A stretch of DNA of 64,000 bases from Ovis canadensis (lineage: Eukaryota; Chordata; Mammalia; Artiodactyla; Bovidae): the NCBI RefSeq assembly GCF_042477335.2, contig NC_091255.1:34698501-34762500 (forward strand). The letters are read 5' to 3'. The notes under the pieces were generated by a model that made no database searches, was not told where the DNA came from, and saw nothing but the letters and a program-made list of their open reading frames with translations. Positions within the stretch are counted from its first letter, which is position 1, and each line of letters opens with the position of its first letter. Position numbers and translations under genes: made by a program. Of this stretch, positions 38,201 to 52,200 are shown piece after piece.

Positions 38201-40207
38201 AGATTAAGGAATTACAGTATACTTACATGCAGAAATACTGTTAGTAATTAAATAACATTTTCAAGGAAAACACTGACTGATGTACCAAAACCTTTATAAA
38301 TAGATGTAAGTGGGAAATGTACATAAAACATTATGTAGTTACAATCTGTATTATGTTTAAAAAGAACAAATAGAAACACATATATGTTACCTTTGGAAAT
38401 GGAAAAAGAGAGAAAGGAGAGGTACATACCAAAATGTTAGCGGTGGTATCTCTGAGTAGTAGAATTATCAGTTATTTTTATTTGGTGTGACTTTCTCTAC
38501 TTTCCAAATTGTCCATAATAAGTATATATTACTTTTGTAGTGATAAAAGCACATTCTAAGCATTAGATCAAAGAAGATATGGGTCCTATGCATTCTAAGT
38601 GTCTTTAGCAATACATGATTATCTAATTAAGTCTCCAGAGCAGTACATATTAACTTTAAATCAACAGGCTAAGGTAAACTGTCACTGACTCTCAATACAA
38701 AACAAGTATACATTCAACATTCAAACTGCAAAACATCAGATCTGAAAGTCTATAAGAGATTTCAGTGTCAGAAAATAATATTATAAACATTTAGTATAAA
38801 TCTGTTAAGACGGAATTAAAAATTTTTAAGTGCTTCACTCACTGTAAATCACAACAAATTTCCCTTTCCTGTTTTTCTGCTAAAATATTTTTTTAAAGTA
38901 TGAAACTTTCCCAAACATTCCTGGACACAGGACTGCATGATGCAGAAACCACATAATATTTGGCAGTACCCAAAAACTGAGACATTCTCTTGGAAGTCTA
39001 ACTATTTAAAAAAGCACAAAGCAAAATCAGGCCAAGGTTCCCAGTGTATGAGCCAACACAGAGAATGTACAAAAACAATTACATCATACTTTTCAGTGTC
39101 CACTAGGATTTTTTTAAAGCATTTTTTCAACGTCAAATAATCCATAAACATGGAAATATGAGCCACCAGGAAGTAGACTATACATGGTTCAGCATAAATC
39201 TGCAAACTAAACACAAACATGATACCTTTGAAAATGAGACAAGATCCGTATCCAATTTAACTGAAACTGGTTCACCAGGCAGGGAAAGGAGGTGGGGGAA
39301 CAGGTATGAAACTCTAGACAGTACAGACAATGCACATGAGCAGGGACAGCGAGTAGAAAGCTCTGCTGTGATGAAGCGGAGAGCATGGTAAGTAAGGCTC
39401 TTATACGGCAAGCTGGGGACCTTAGTTTTTTACCCTAAAGTCAATTAACAAAAGCATTTCCTTTCCTGAAAGGAAGTATTTAGCTGGAGTTCTGAAGGAT
39501 GAATAGAAGGATTCCAGAACTCAGAAAGGCAGAGGGAGGTAAACATTCCAGGTGAAGGAACCAACATGTAAGGTGAGAGTACAGCACAAGATAACCAATG
39601 TGGTTAAAACAGGGTGCATATTATGAAGAGTCTTGACTATCTGAGTAAGGACCTTGTACTTACTTATGTAAGTAATGTGATTGAGCGGTGGTTCTGAGTA
39701 GAGGAGTAGCCTGACTATAGCTGCACTTAAGCAAAACCAATCTGATAGTAATGCTGAGGGTACAGTGGAGTGGGACAGGTTAAAAACAGGAAATGTAATG
39801 AGCCGGCACTTGCCACATGTGGGTGAGAGGTGATGAAGCCACAGGAACACCGCCTTACACTTTCCACCTCCAGGTCTCTCTACTGGACCTATTCCCAATA
39901 CCAGAAATGTCCTACCCTACCCCATCACAGTCTTCCAAACCCACCCACTGTTCTCAGGGCTTAATACCTAATACTTGTTAACACTCAAATACATGCCACA
40001 AAGAATTGTTTCAATACTTTAGATAATTTCTTTTCCTTTAAACAAAAGCTCAACATATCAGAAATATTTATTCATATCAGAAAAGATTTTACAGATATTA
40101 CTTAAATTTTCTTCTAATATTTTAATTTTGGAACCACTAGAAAAAAAATCTGTTTCACAGACGATGAGAGAATCTGCACGTTTCAAACAGAACTACCTAT
40201 AATACTA

Positions 40208-40238
<31 letters not shown>

Positions 40239-43200
40239 TAATACTGTAAAAGTAATTGAATATAAAAGTTAGTTTATCTAATTTTCACCTATTAGTATAC
40301 ACACTTCCCAAATGAACAATGTAACTGACTGATGTATGAGAAGCTAAAAATGGAAATACTGTGTATATAATGATTTTAATTATAGGGTCACTGTACCTCC
40401 TCATTTGATAACTGAGCTGAAGATTCTTCATGAGTTAAAGCACACACTACTGGTATTTTTACTTCCTCCTCAACATCTGTTTTTTTGTGATCCTTTCTCT
40501 TACTAAGTCTTTGCTGTTCATCTTCCTCCTGAAAGTTAGGAAGAAAAAATATATATTACTCAGGTAATGTATACTGAATGGTTCTTTAACCACTCAAAAC
40601 AAATATAGAAGTACACTGTGAAAAGCCAAACAAAAGAAAGCAAATCACCTCCTCTTCTTCAAGTGATCCAAGAAGGAAAATTAACACAGAATGTTCCCTC
40701 AGGTTATTATGGAAACAAACAGGAAAAAGTTATGGCATTACACATCCATTTGGAACATGTACAAATTAATATGAAATACAAACGAATTATTGAAGTTGAT
40801 AACAATAATTCACTAAACAAAGATGAAAAATACCCTCAATGACCCCCACCCAAATACACCAGTGGTGAGGGACAAACACACAATTAGACTACTATTCAAG
40901 TATGTGCAAGGTTCTACAGAAGAACAAAATAAAGATTTCACCTAAGGCAGCCAGATAGGGGGGCCCAAAGAGAGTAACACTTCAGCTGGACCTGGAAGAA
41001 TTGGTAAGATGAGTCTGCCAATTTTGAGACAAGCAAGGGTTCCAGGGGAAAAAGTACATAAAAGAGGCAGAGGCATGGAAGAGCAGGCATACGAGTAGCA
41101 AGATACATGGAGAAAGGGATGATGAAGTGCTTAGACTGTAGAACCAGAGACTGTTCAACCCTCAGATATGCCATTAGTCCCTGTCTCATGTGGAAAGTTT
41201 TCTTGCGTGTATCTGTTTTGAAAACCACATGAGATAAAGTTTACATATAAAGCCTTGGCACAATGCTGGCACACGGCCTTAAATGACCAGTTCTGGAGTT
41301 TAGACTATTCTAATGGGAAGCAGAAAGAGCATGATTAGATCTGTACTTTAGAATCTAAATCCTCAAGCTGACTGTGTCTACATACAAGGTGAATGAGTCA
41401 GACAAGAGATAGAAAAGAAATTTAAAAAGAAACTTCTGAAAAACAAAATCTAACCTAAACTATACAAGGTAACTTAAAATATTTGTTACAATACCTAGAA
41501 AACTTCTAAATAGCTATCCTAAGAAACTATTTTCCTAAGGACACTATCCTAAGGAAGTATTTGTATTCACAATATATATACAACATAGTATATTAGCTGT
41601 AAAACTATTTGAAATGACCAAAAGGAAAGAAACCATCTAGATGCCCACTACAAAGAGAAGGATTAAATCAATTACAGTACACCATGCTACCAGTTAACAA
41701 GAATAAGACAGATCTCTGAAAAATATATCCAAGATGACACTTATGAGAAAAATAAGCTACAGAATAAAAACTTATACCATGATTCCAGCTGTATGGGGAA
41801 CAAACAAACCTAACCATACACTTATAAACACAAAGAAATGGTCTTATATACTACCTTCCAAATGGATTATTCCTGATTAAAAAAGTGGCTATTTCTGGGA
41901 AGGGAGGTGTGTGAGATATCAAGGGAGAGTTTAATTTTATCACTTTATTTTCTCACTTTGTATTTAAAACAAAGTACCTTAACATGAGAATGTATTTATG
42001 TATTACTCATGTAATTTAAATAATTTTTTAAGATAACTAAACAGGATGCTGGGTATGTAGAACTCTAGACACCTGTCTTTTCACACCACTCAGCCTCTCT
42101 ACCCTCACCCATTACCTTCTAATAAGACTTTTAGAGCAATGTCAAGAAAGACATGGCCTGCTGCTGCTGCTGCTAAGTCACGTCAGTTGTGTTCGACTCT
42201 GTGTGACCCCACAGACCACAGCCCACCAGGCTCCTCCATCCCTGGGATTCTCCAGGCAACAACACTGGAGTGGGTTGCCATTTCCTTCTCCAATGCATGA
42301 AAGTGAAAAGAGAAAGTGAAGTTGCTCAGTCGTGTCCGACTCTTCGCGACCCCATGGACCGTAGCCTACCAGTCTCCTCTGTCCATGGGATTTTCCAGGC
42401 AAGAATACTGGAGTAGAAGACATGGCCTGGATTAACACAATTAGATCTGTACTTTAGAACCTAAATCCTCAAGTTGAGGCTTTAAACTTCTCAGACTTCT
42501 GTCTGAAAAGCAGACAGAACTGTAGAGAAAGATTTTCTCAGAAATATGCACTACTGCACCTGCAGACTGAAGAGGGTCATTTCTAAATCATTCCTTCCCA
42601 CCCACCCAGACAAGGCCATTTCTAAAGTTGAAAAACAAAATCCCTCAAATACAGCTATAATGTTTTCTGAAATGGAATACATCAACCTTGTTTCAGGCTT
42701 AAGTCAATATGTAATACACACGAAATAATATACAATCACGTTGGGGTGGGCTGATTTACTGACAAAGCAAACAAGTCCTACAAAACCACTATTCACCTGA
42801 TCTTTCTTCTTCAGTTCTTCAACTTGTCGCAGCTGTTCAGAAGTTAGCACAATTTCCATTCGCTGCATGTCCCTCATCAGCAAACGCTGAGACTCCAGGA
42901 ACTGGTCATTGGCCTTCTGCCACGTGTGTTTCAACTGGTTGTGTTGTTGTCGCTCTTGCTCCAAGAGATGGCAAACTGTTTAGGAATCCCCCAGTCAAAA
43001 ACACTGAATTTTAATGGTAGGCAATTTCTTTAACATAGGCCTACCAAGCCAGGTCTGGCCAATGTCATCCAGTCTGGGATTTTGTCTCTGACAAGAACCC
43101 AGGGCAAACTGCCGTAGATCAAGGCAGCTGTCCCCACACCACCCCTCTAAGTAGAGTCTCTCAGAGTGTGTTCCTAGGAAGAGGAACATGTGAAAAGATT

Positions 43201-46200
43201 TCTGTGCTCAGTAAGTTTCAGAAACTTTGGGTTAAAAAAAATTTTTTTTTAATGAAAATTTCTTTATTGAAGGACTTCAAACTCAAGGTCTTAAGTATAT
43301 CTATGTTCTCTTATAAGGTGATACATAATACAATACCTCCCAAATTTATTTACCAAAAAGTCCTTTCCACAATGCCACTCACATAACAAATGTTCTAGGC
43401 AATACATTTTGGGAAATATTGCTCTTACAGCCAAATGCACAGTCACCACTTCTAATTTAATACATTCTGAATAAACTTGTTATCCAGGAATCCTTCTTGA
43501 GCCCATTTAGTTTGACCTCTCAGGATAAGTCAAAGAATCTTTGTAAATGCTTCTGTTATCAACGTTCATCAGCTCAGCCATCTTCAGAAAAAGGAGTAGA
43601 TGGTATCACCTATCAGCCCATCCACCCAGTCATCCAAGCCAGAAATCTGAAAGATGACTCACACTTCTGACTTCTCACATTCAACTGTGACAGAGGCCTA
43701 TAATAAGCCTACCTCCTGTTCAATATGACAGACATCTTCTGCCTTCTGCCTTAGACTTAGGACACAGACGACTAAAACAGGGGTCCCTCCATTACTCTTC
43801 CTGCCACTTGTCTGGACCTCTCTATCCCACCCTCCACACTGCTGCAAAACTTAACTCCCTAGAAGGTAAAATTTAAAACCCTTCGGAAAAGCCAGATACA
43901 GAAGACACAAAATTGCTGCTTAATTTTTAACTATCTTCTTTTCATGTAAATACTGTTTTTTGGTATGACTGTTTCAGTAGAAATTACTCTATCCCTTTAC
44001 TCCTTTTAGTGAAACTTCTCAGACACTTTCCCAGGCATATTAGGAAGGTTTGGTAGTCTTGCACTATTGCTGGAAGGGGTTGGGACATATAGGGTAAACA
44101 GAAATTCCTATTTCTTTTGGACACTCTTTCAGAGTTTGAGTGTCTTTTTGACTGCAGCAGCACTTTTGAAAAGCATTTTCTGAAAGCCAAAGACTCAAAT
44201 TTTGGATTAATTTAATAACAGTTTATAAAATAATTCTGTAAGTTTATTTAATTTCAGTATCCCTACTATTTTGGGATAAAAAACCCAATTTCCATGAATT
44301 TTTTTATGAAAGAACTATATTTTCCATGCCCACAGTCCTAAATTTTCACATTAAAACATGTTACTAGTATAAGCTGCAACAAGTATAAGATTTTAAGAAT
44401 TCCATTTACATTTAGATAAAAATTTAGATCTTTATTTTCACTAACCTCTAACTGAAATTTAGCATTTCCTTCAATTATAAAATATAGGCAACAAACCACA
44501 GTAAGTGTAATAATACCCACAAATTGGTCACCAACAAAAGTCACAGATACTTCTGTATCTTAGTACAGTTGTTGCAGATATCTCATTATTTATGTTCATC
44601 ACACTTCAAAGTTACAGTAGTTATTGGACCTGGTACTGGACCTCGTTATTTAATGTACTGATAAAATAGTACATTTATTACTATAGCATAAGTTTGCAGT
44701 TATTTATATTTTCCTGTTTTATAACGTAATTAATTTCTTTTATAATTCTATATATTTTATGTATTAAAAACATTACTCTGAGAGGGCTTCACAAGACTGC
44801 CAAAGGAGTCTGTGACACAACAAGTTTAAGAATCTCAGGTATATAAGATTCATTAGAAGAATTAAAGACAAATGTATATTTTAATGGGAAAGGACAAGCC
44901 TATTTCTCCTATCCTGAAAAATCAGAGTCAATTTCTGCATCACTCTGCTACGAGGTTAGCAAAATAAAAATTATCTCTTATAAACAGGGGTGTTAGTTAA
45001 GAACACCAGAATACACCACCTGCCCTTTTGGTCCCATTTTCACTTTAGCTAATTTGTCTCCATCAAAATCGGTCTGGGGCAAAGCAGTTTAAGTAGAAAT
45101 TTCCTATTCCCTGTCTGCCCAGAGCTTAGGACCTGTGAGTTCTTACTGGGGTCCTGGAGAAACAAGAAGCCACCAAAAATCCAAATACCTTTTCAAACCA
45201 ACTACAAAGCTTAAACTGAATCACTAACATGTTGGACAGGCATTTTGGAATTTGTTATTGTTATTAATCAATACCAAATTTTACTTACACAGTTCTCTTA
45301 GAGGCTGAGATTAAAAATATATAAAGTGTGTATTATATATATATGTATACATATTTACCTTCATGCAATTCTTTCCGAAGTTTCTCAGCATCTTCCTGTA
45401 AAACGGATTTCTGAGTATTCAAAACAGCTACATACATCTCTAGATCAGTCCTACAAGATTTCTCAGCTTCCAGATAATGATTCAGCTCTTTCACCTGAAA
45501 AAGATGCAATTCTATTAAACTAAAACTTCCAACAGTTTCTACCTGAGGCATAATGTTCTGGAGGTGTCTTGAAAGAAAATTACATTTATATTTACATATA
45601 TTTAAATGTACCACCAAGTTTACAAAACAAACACATACTTACTATAGAAAACTAGGAAAATATATTTTCCCAGCTCAGTCGTGTCTGACTGTTTGCGACC
45701 CCATGGACTATACAGTCCATGGAGTTCTCCAGGCCAGAACACTGGAGTGGGTAGCTATTCCCTTCTCCAGGGGATCTTCCCAACCCAGGGATCGAACCCA
45801 GGTATATCCCACATTGCAAGGAGGATTCTTTACCAGTTGAGCCACCAGGGAAGCCCAAGAATATTGGAGTGGGTAGCCTATCCTTTCTCCAACAGATCTT
45901 CCTGACCCAGGAATCAAACCAGGGTCTCCTGCATTGCATGAGGATTCTTCACCAACTGAGCTACCAGGGAAGCCCAGGAATATAACATAATTGACAATAA
46001 TTAATAGTAAGCATTATCCATAATCATCACCAAAGTCAATATGCAATTGAGATTACACATAACATCTTTGTACCTAGCTTTTAAAAAGGTGGTTCCAATC
46101 TCTGCTCCCTGGGCAATACACACATGTGCTCATTTTATCACATACTCAGTGAACCCAAGTTACTGTGGTTTTGTTTTTTATTTTTGTTGTTTTTAATCAG

Positions 46201-49200
46201 TATATTTCCTAAATGTAAAAATGGTGTCATACTCTTGTATATTTGCTTTTCTTTAATTTCTGGTGAGGTAATTCCAGATGCCTTAAATTTACAAAAAGGA
46301 GACATTTTCATAGGCATAAATTCATGAAAAGAAAAACGGGGAAGTCATGATGGAAAAAACAAACTCATACCATAATAAACAGACACCTGAAGGCAAGTGC
46401 AGAGTACTTTTAAAAATCACATCTTTTTTTAAGTGTCTTATTTCTATTAAATAATTAACTATAATATTCAAGTATTAACAATACAGTCTAATATCTGGAA
46501 CAATATCAATAACCAAAATAAATTGTAATTTTGCCCCATGTAAGAATCACTTGCTCTTCCCTTCCTTACAAATTGTCCATCCTAAATTTTGGATATGTAA
46601 CTTTCACCTTTTTCAAATGGTTATGACTCATTTCACTTTCAAGGTCATATTTATGCCTTTTATCTTCCCATTTCTCCAACTTGAAATAGCTGGCTGATCT
46701 GTTTTCAGTAATCTTCACTCCTAGACCTAGCCACGGACTAAAAATGATTATTCAGTAATCTTCACTCCTAGTCACGGACTAAAATGATTATTTAAGGTGC
46801 CATCTGATGCTTTGCTGAAGGCTGTCAGCCAATCAGAAACGCACTAACCAAGCATGACAAAGAGCTGATTTCTCATCAGGCACTTTCCCTATCACCTGGA
46901 GAGGTGGTAATTCAGTTGAGGGTAAAGGAAATTCAGTATGTCCAACATGTTACTGCTTTTCCATTTTTAAAAAAATCAGTTTCACTGCTTTCGTTCCAGT
47001 TGCTATGCCTCATTTCATGAGGCACCAGAGATCAAATTGCCAACATCTGCTGGATCATGGAAAAAGCAAGAGAGTTCCAGAAAAACATCTACTTCTGCTT
47101 AATTGACTATGCCAAAGCCTTTGACTGTGTGGATCACAATAAACTGTGGAAAATTCTGAAAGAGATGGGAATACCAGACCACCTGACCTGCCTCTTGAGA
47201 AATCTGTATGCAAGTCAGGAAGCAACAGTTAGAACTGGACGTGGAACAACAGACTGCTTCCAAATAGGAAAAGGAGTATGTCACGGCTGTATATTGTCAC
47301 CTTGCTTATTTAACTTCTATGCAGAGTACATCATGAGAAATGCTGGGCTGGAAGAAGCACAAGCTGGAATCAAGATTGCCGGGAGAAATATCAATAACCT
47401 CAGATATGCAGATGACACCACCCTTATGGCAGAAAGTGAAGAAAAACTAAAGAGCCTCTTGATGAAAGTGAAAGAGGAGAGTGAAAAAGTTGGCTTAAAG
47501 CTCAACATTCAGAAAACGAAGATCATGGCATCTGGTCCCATCACTTCATGGGAAATAGATAGGGAAACAGTGGAAACAGTGTCAGACTTTATTTTTTGGG
47601 GCTCCAAAATCACTGCAGATGGTGACTGCAGCCATGAAATTAAAAGACGCTTACTCCTTGGAAGGAAAGTTATGACCAACCTAGATAGTATATTCTAAAG
47701 CAGAGACATTACTTTGCCAACAAAGGTCCGTCTAGTCAAGGCTATGGTTTTTCCTGTGGTCATGTATGGATGTGAGAGTTGGACTGTGAAGAAGGCTGAG
47801 TGCCGAAAAATTGATGCTTTTGAACTGTGGTGTTGGAGAAGACTCTTGAGAGTCCCTTGGACTGCAAGGAGATCCAACCAGTCCATTCTGAAGGAGACCA
47901 ACCCTGGGATTTCTTTGGAAGGAATGATGCTAAAGCTGAAGCTCCAGTACTTTGGCCACCTGATGTGAAGAGTTGACTCATTGGAAAAGACTCTGATGCT
48001 GGGAGGGATTGGGGTCAGGAGGAGAAGGGGACGACGGAGGATGAGATGGCTGGACACGGACTCGATGGACGTGGGTCTGAGTGAACTCCGGGAGTTGGTG
48101 ATGGACAGGGAGGCCTGGCGTGCTGCGATTCATGGGGTCACAAAGAGTCAGACACGACTGACCAACTGAACTGAACTGAAGCCTCATTTCTTTACTGCGT
48201 CATATAGGGCCACATAAGCAGTCTGAACAAAATCACTGAGCACGACTTTCCTCATATTGCTCCTGTCATTAACAGTAAGGTTGCTAAACATTCACCATGA
48301 TGTTTGAGGTTTGCTGAAGGTTTTATAAATAGCCCTTTATTTATTGCTGCTGCTGCTGCTAAGTCACTTCAGTCATGTCCGATTCTGTGCAACCCCATAG
48401 ACGGCAGCCCACCAGGCTCCCTCGTCCCTGGGATTCTTCAGGCAACAACACTGGAGTGGGTTGCCATTTCCTTCTCCAATGCATGAAAGTGAAAAGTGAA
48501 AGTGAAGTCGCTACAGGGTGTTTAAATTTATCAAATGCCTTTCTAAATCTAAGACGAATATATTACGTTTCTCCTATAATCTCTTTATGTGGTACATAAG
48601 AATAATAGATTTTCTGGTGATATATCATCCTAAATTACTGGAAAGATCTCCCCTGGTTTTTTTTTCTGGCCACATGCTGCACCAGGTGGCATGTGGAATC
48701 TTAGTTCCCTGACCAGGGATCAAACATGTGCCCCCAGCATTAGGAACACAATTTTAACCACCAGACTACCAGGGAAGCCCCAGGATGATCCCTTTTTGAT
48801 CATGATGTCTTTTTTGCTTTTTTTTTTTCAGTTACTCTGCTGAAAAATTTTGTTTCTGTCTTCTTAAAGGAGATAGATCTACAATTTTTTGTTAATACTT
48901 TTTAGTGAGTTTGTTTCTAATGACGTCTCATAAAATGAGTTGAGAGCTTTCCCTCTTTTTCTATTCTCTAACACAGTTGATAAAATATAAGGATTCTTTT
49001 TCTGAGAGGTTTGAAAAAACTTGCCTGCAAAATTGAGTCTAATGTCTTTTGGAGGAAAGGAAACAGGAGAAAAGGAGATTCCGACTATAAATTCACTTTA
49101 ATAGGTATTAACTACATCAGTTCAGTTCAGTTGCTCAGTAGTGTCCAACTCTTTGCAACCCCATGAACCGCAGCACGCCAGGCCGCCCTGTCCATCACCA

Positions 49201-52200
49201 ACTCCCAGAGTTCACTCAAACTCATGTCCATCAAGTCCGTGATGCCATCCAGCCATCTCATCCTCTGTCATCCCCTTCTCCTCCTGACCCCAATCCCTCC
49301 CAGCATCAGTCTTTTCCAATGAGTCAACTCTTCTCATGAGGTGGCCAAAGTACTGGAGTTTCAGCTTTAGCATCATTCCTTCCAAAGAACACCCAGGGTT
49401 GATCTCCTTCAGAATGGACTGGTTGGATCTCCTTGCAGTCCAAGGGACTCTCAAGAGTCTTCTCCAACACCACAGTTCAAAAGCATAAATTCTTCAGTGC
49501 TCAGCTTTCTTCACAGTCCAACTCTCACATCCATACATGACCACAGGAAAAACCATAGCCTTGACTAGATGGACCTTTGTTGGCAAAGTCTACTTTTGAA
49601 TATGCTATCTAGGTTGGTCATAACTTTCCTTCCAAGGAGTAAGCGTCTTTTAATTTCATGGCTGCAGTCACCATCTGCAGTGATTTTGGAGCCCCCAAAA
49701 ATAAAGTCTGACACTGTTTCCACTGTTTCCCTATCTATTTCCCATGAAGTGATGGGACCGGATGCCATGATCTTCGTTTTCTGAATGTTGAGCTTTAAGC
49801 CAACTTTTTCACTCTCCTCTTTCACTTTCATCAAGAGGCTCTTTAGTTTTTCTTCACTTTCTGCCATAAGGGTGGTGTCATCTGCATATCTGAGGTTATT
49901 GATATTTCTCCCAGCAATCTTGATTCCAGCTTGTGCTTCTTCCAGCCCAGCATTTCTCATGATGTACTCTGCATAGAAGTTAAATAAGCAGGGTGTCAAT
50001 ATACAGCCCTGACGTACTCCTATTTGGAACCAGTCTGTTGTTTCATGTCCAGGTCTAACTGTTGCTTCTTGACCTGCATATAGGTTTCTCAAGAGGCAGG
50101 TCAGGTGGTCTGGTATTCCCATCTCTTCCAGAATTTTCCACAGTTTATTGTGATCCACACAGTCAAAGGCTTTGGCATAGTCAATAAAGCAGAAATAGAT
50201 GTTTTCCTGGAACTCTCTTACTTTTTCGATAATCCAAAGGATGTTAGCAATTTGATCTCTGGTTCCTCTGCCTTTTCTAAAACCAGCTTGAACATCTGGA
50301 ATTTCACAGTTCACGTATTGCTGAAGCCTGGCTTCGAGAATTTTGAGCATTACTTTACTAGCATGTGAGATGAGTGCAATTGTGCATTCTTTGGCACTGC
50401 CTTTCTTTGGGATTGGAATGAAAACTGACCTTTTCCATCTATTATACCTTGAGAAAATATTGGCTAATTATTTCTCATTAGAAAATTTCTCATCAATCTT
50501 ATTTCATTTCAAATTTATTGCTGTGACACTGCTTAGAGTATTTATTACTTTTAAGTCTCGACTGATTTGTAGTTATTTCCCTGCTTCATTTCTAATGGTT
50601 TACGTCTTTTTGTCTTTTTGTCCTGATTAGTCTTATCAGGTTGACAAGTTTTTCCATTTTCTTATTTGTTTTTCCATTTTTTTCCCATTATATTTACATT
50701 CTCAATTTTCCTTTTGCTTTTCTATTTCACTAATTTCTGCTCTTATCTGCATTACTTCCTTCCATTCATACTGTTTGTACTACTGTTCTTTTTTTTTAGA
50801 TTCTTAAGTAAAATATCAAATCACCCTAAATATTTTACAATTCCTTTTCCCATATGAGTTATTTTCATTTCTAGACATTTACCTTAACTATATTTCATTG
50901 TAAATAATTAATAATCCATGGTCAGAGATTTGGATTTGCATAACACATCTTCAAAATAAAATGACTCTTTCCTTGTGACATTGAAAAGTATAATGTACCC
51001 AAAAATAACAATACTTTATTCCATGCACTATCCTCTTAACTACTGTGCTCTACTACTGTATAAAATAGTCTCTCTCTAAGGACAAGATTCTGTATCTATC
51101 ACATCTAAATTACTAACCAAGTTGCTCAAAACTCCTGTATCCCTACTAATATTTTTTTTTCTGCTTGCACTGTCATTTGCTAAAGGACAATTTAAATCAT
51201 TTACTATGATTGTGAATAATTCTCCTTTTAATTGTCACTTTTTAGTTCACATATTTCAAAGCTATGTAAATGCAATCAAGTGTATGACTGTTGTATCTTA
51301 CTGATAGATTATAAATTAGAAAGCGTCCCTCTTTATTAATTCCTTTTTCCTTTCATCCTGCTTCATAAATGCTGCATCAACTTTCTTTTGATTAGAATTT
51401 ACGAGGCATAGCTTTAAATATCTTTTTCAGTACTACCTTGTAGTTTTATTTTAGGTATGTCTCTTACAAGCAACATAAATTTATATTATAAATTTAAAAT
51501 CCAGTCTCTTTTAGTAGATAATTATCAGCTTACATTTACTAGAATTACTGATACACACCCATTTCTACACTTCTACATTTTTTTCTATACTCCTATATAG
51601 TGCTTTTGATTACTACCTCTAAATTTTTTCTTTCCTACTTTTTAAATTAATTATTAAAATGCTTGACAATTCCTTTTCCCATGAGTTAATTTTTTTCATT
51701 TTCAGACATTTTACCTTCACTACATTTTATTGTAAATAATTAATAACCTGTGGTCAGAGATTTGGATTTGCATATCAGCAAATCTTATTTTTTTTCTATT
51801 GGGTCTTTATAGCCAACAAATCCAGCTGCACTACAGCTACGTAATTTCTAAAAGATTGATTCTGGGGCTGATGTCAGGAAACAAAGTCACCTTTGAACAA
51901 CTTATTTTCCTTCAAAGCTAGTGATACTCATTTTGATAGGAAAATAAACACTGACTACATAATGAAGCAGCACAAGCAACACTATTGTCATTATTTCAAA
52001 TACCCATAAAGGCAAAATCATCTCCAAGCATTTTCTTGCATTTTGAAGAAAGCAAGATTCTGACAATGCATAGTCTAAATTACAGTTTTTACTCCCTCGG
52101 TATTCTAATTTTGCTCAAAGCATACGGGTAGAACTTTGGTTCCAAGCAAATGGATTACAACTTTTCACAACCTTTGAGGCCTCCAGCTCTTTAATCTTGT

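Larger units (their letters stand above)
48191..51560 (-). repeat. Old L1 LINE, minus orientation, carrying nested younger insertions
   Basis: Segments at 48191-48344, 48513-48660, 48784-49117 and 50438-51560 read as reverse L1 ORF2 and flanks (TTTTTTTCTGGCC boundary, AGATAGATCTACAATTTTTT, TTAGTCTTATCAGGTTGACA, TTTTCCATTTTCTTATTTG). The gaps hold a BOV-A2, a CHR SINE and a BovB. Segment continuity is inferred from style and needs a library search. Confidence 0.6.

Noticed and set aside
49565..50350. 261-codon reverse-transcriptase open frame as a possible functional gene
   Set aside because: It is part of a 5'-truncated BovB lacking the endonuclease domain and a complete RT. It is a retrotransposon remnant, not a domesticated gene.
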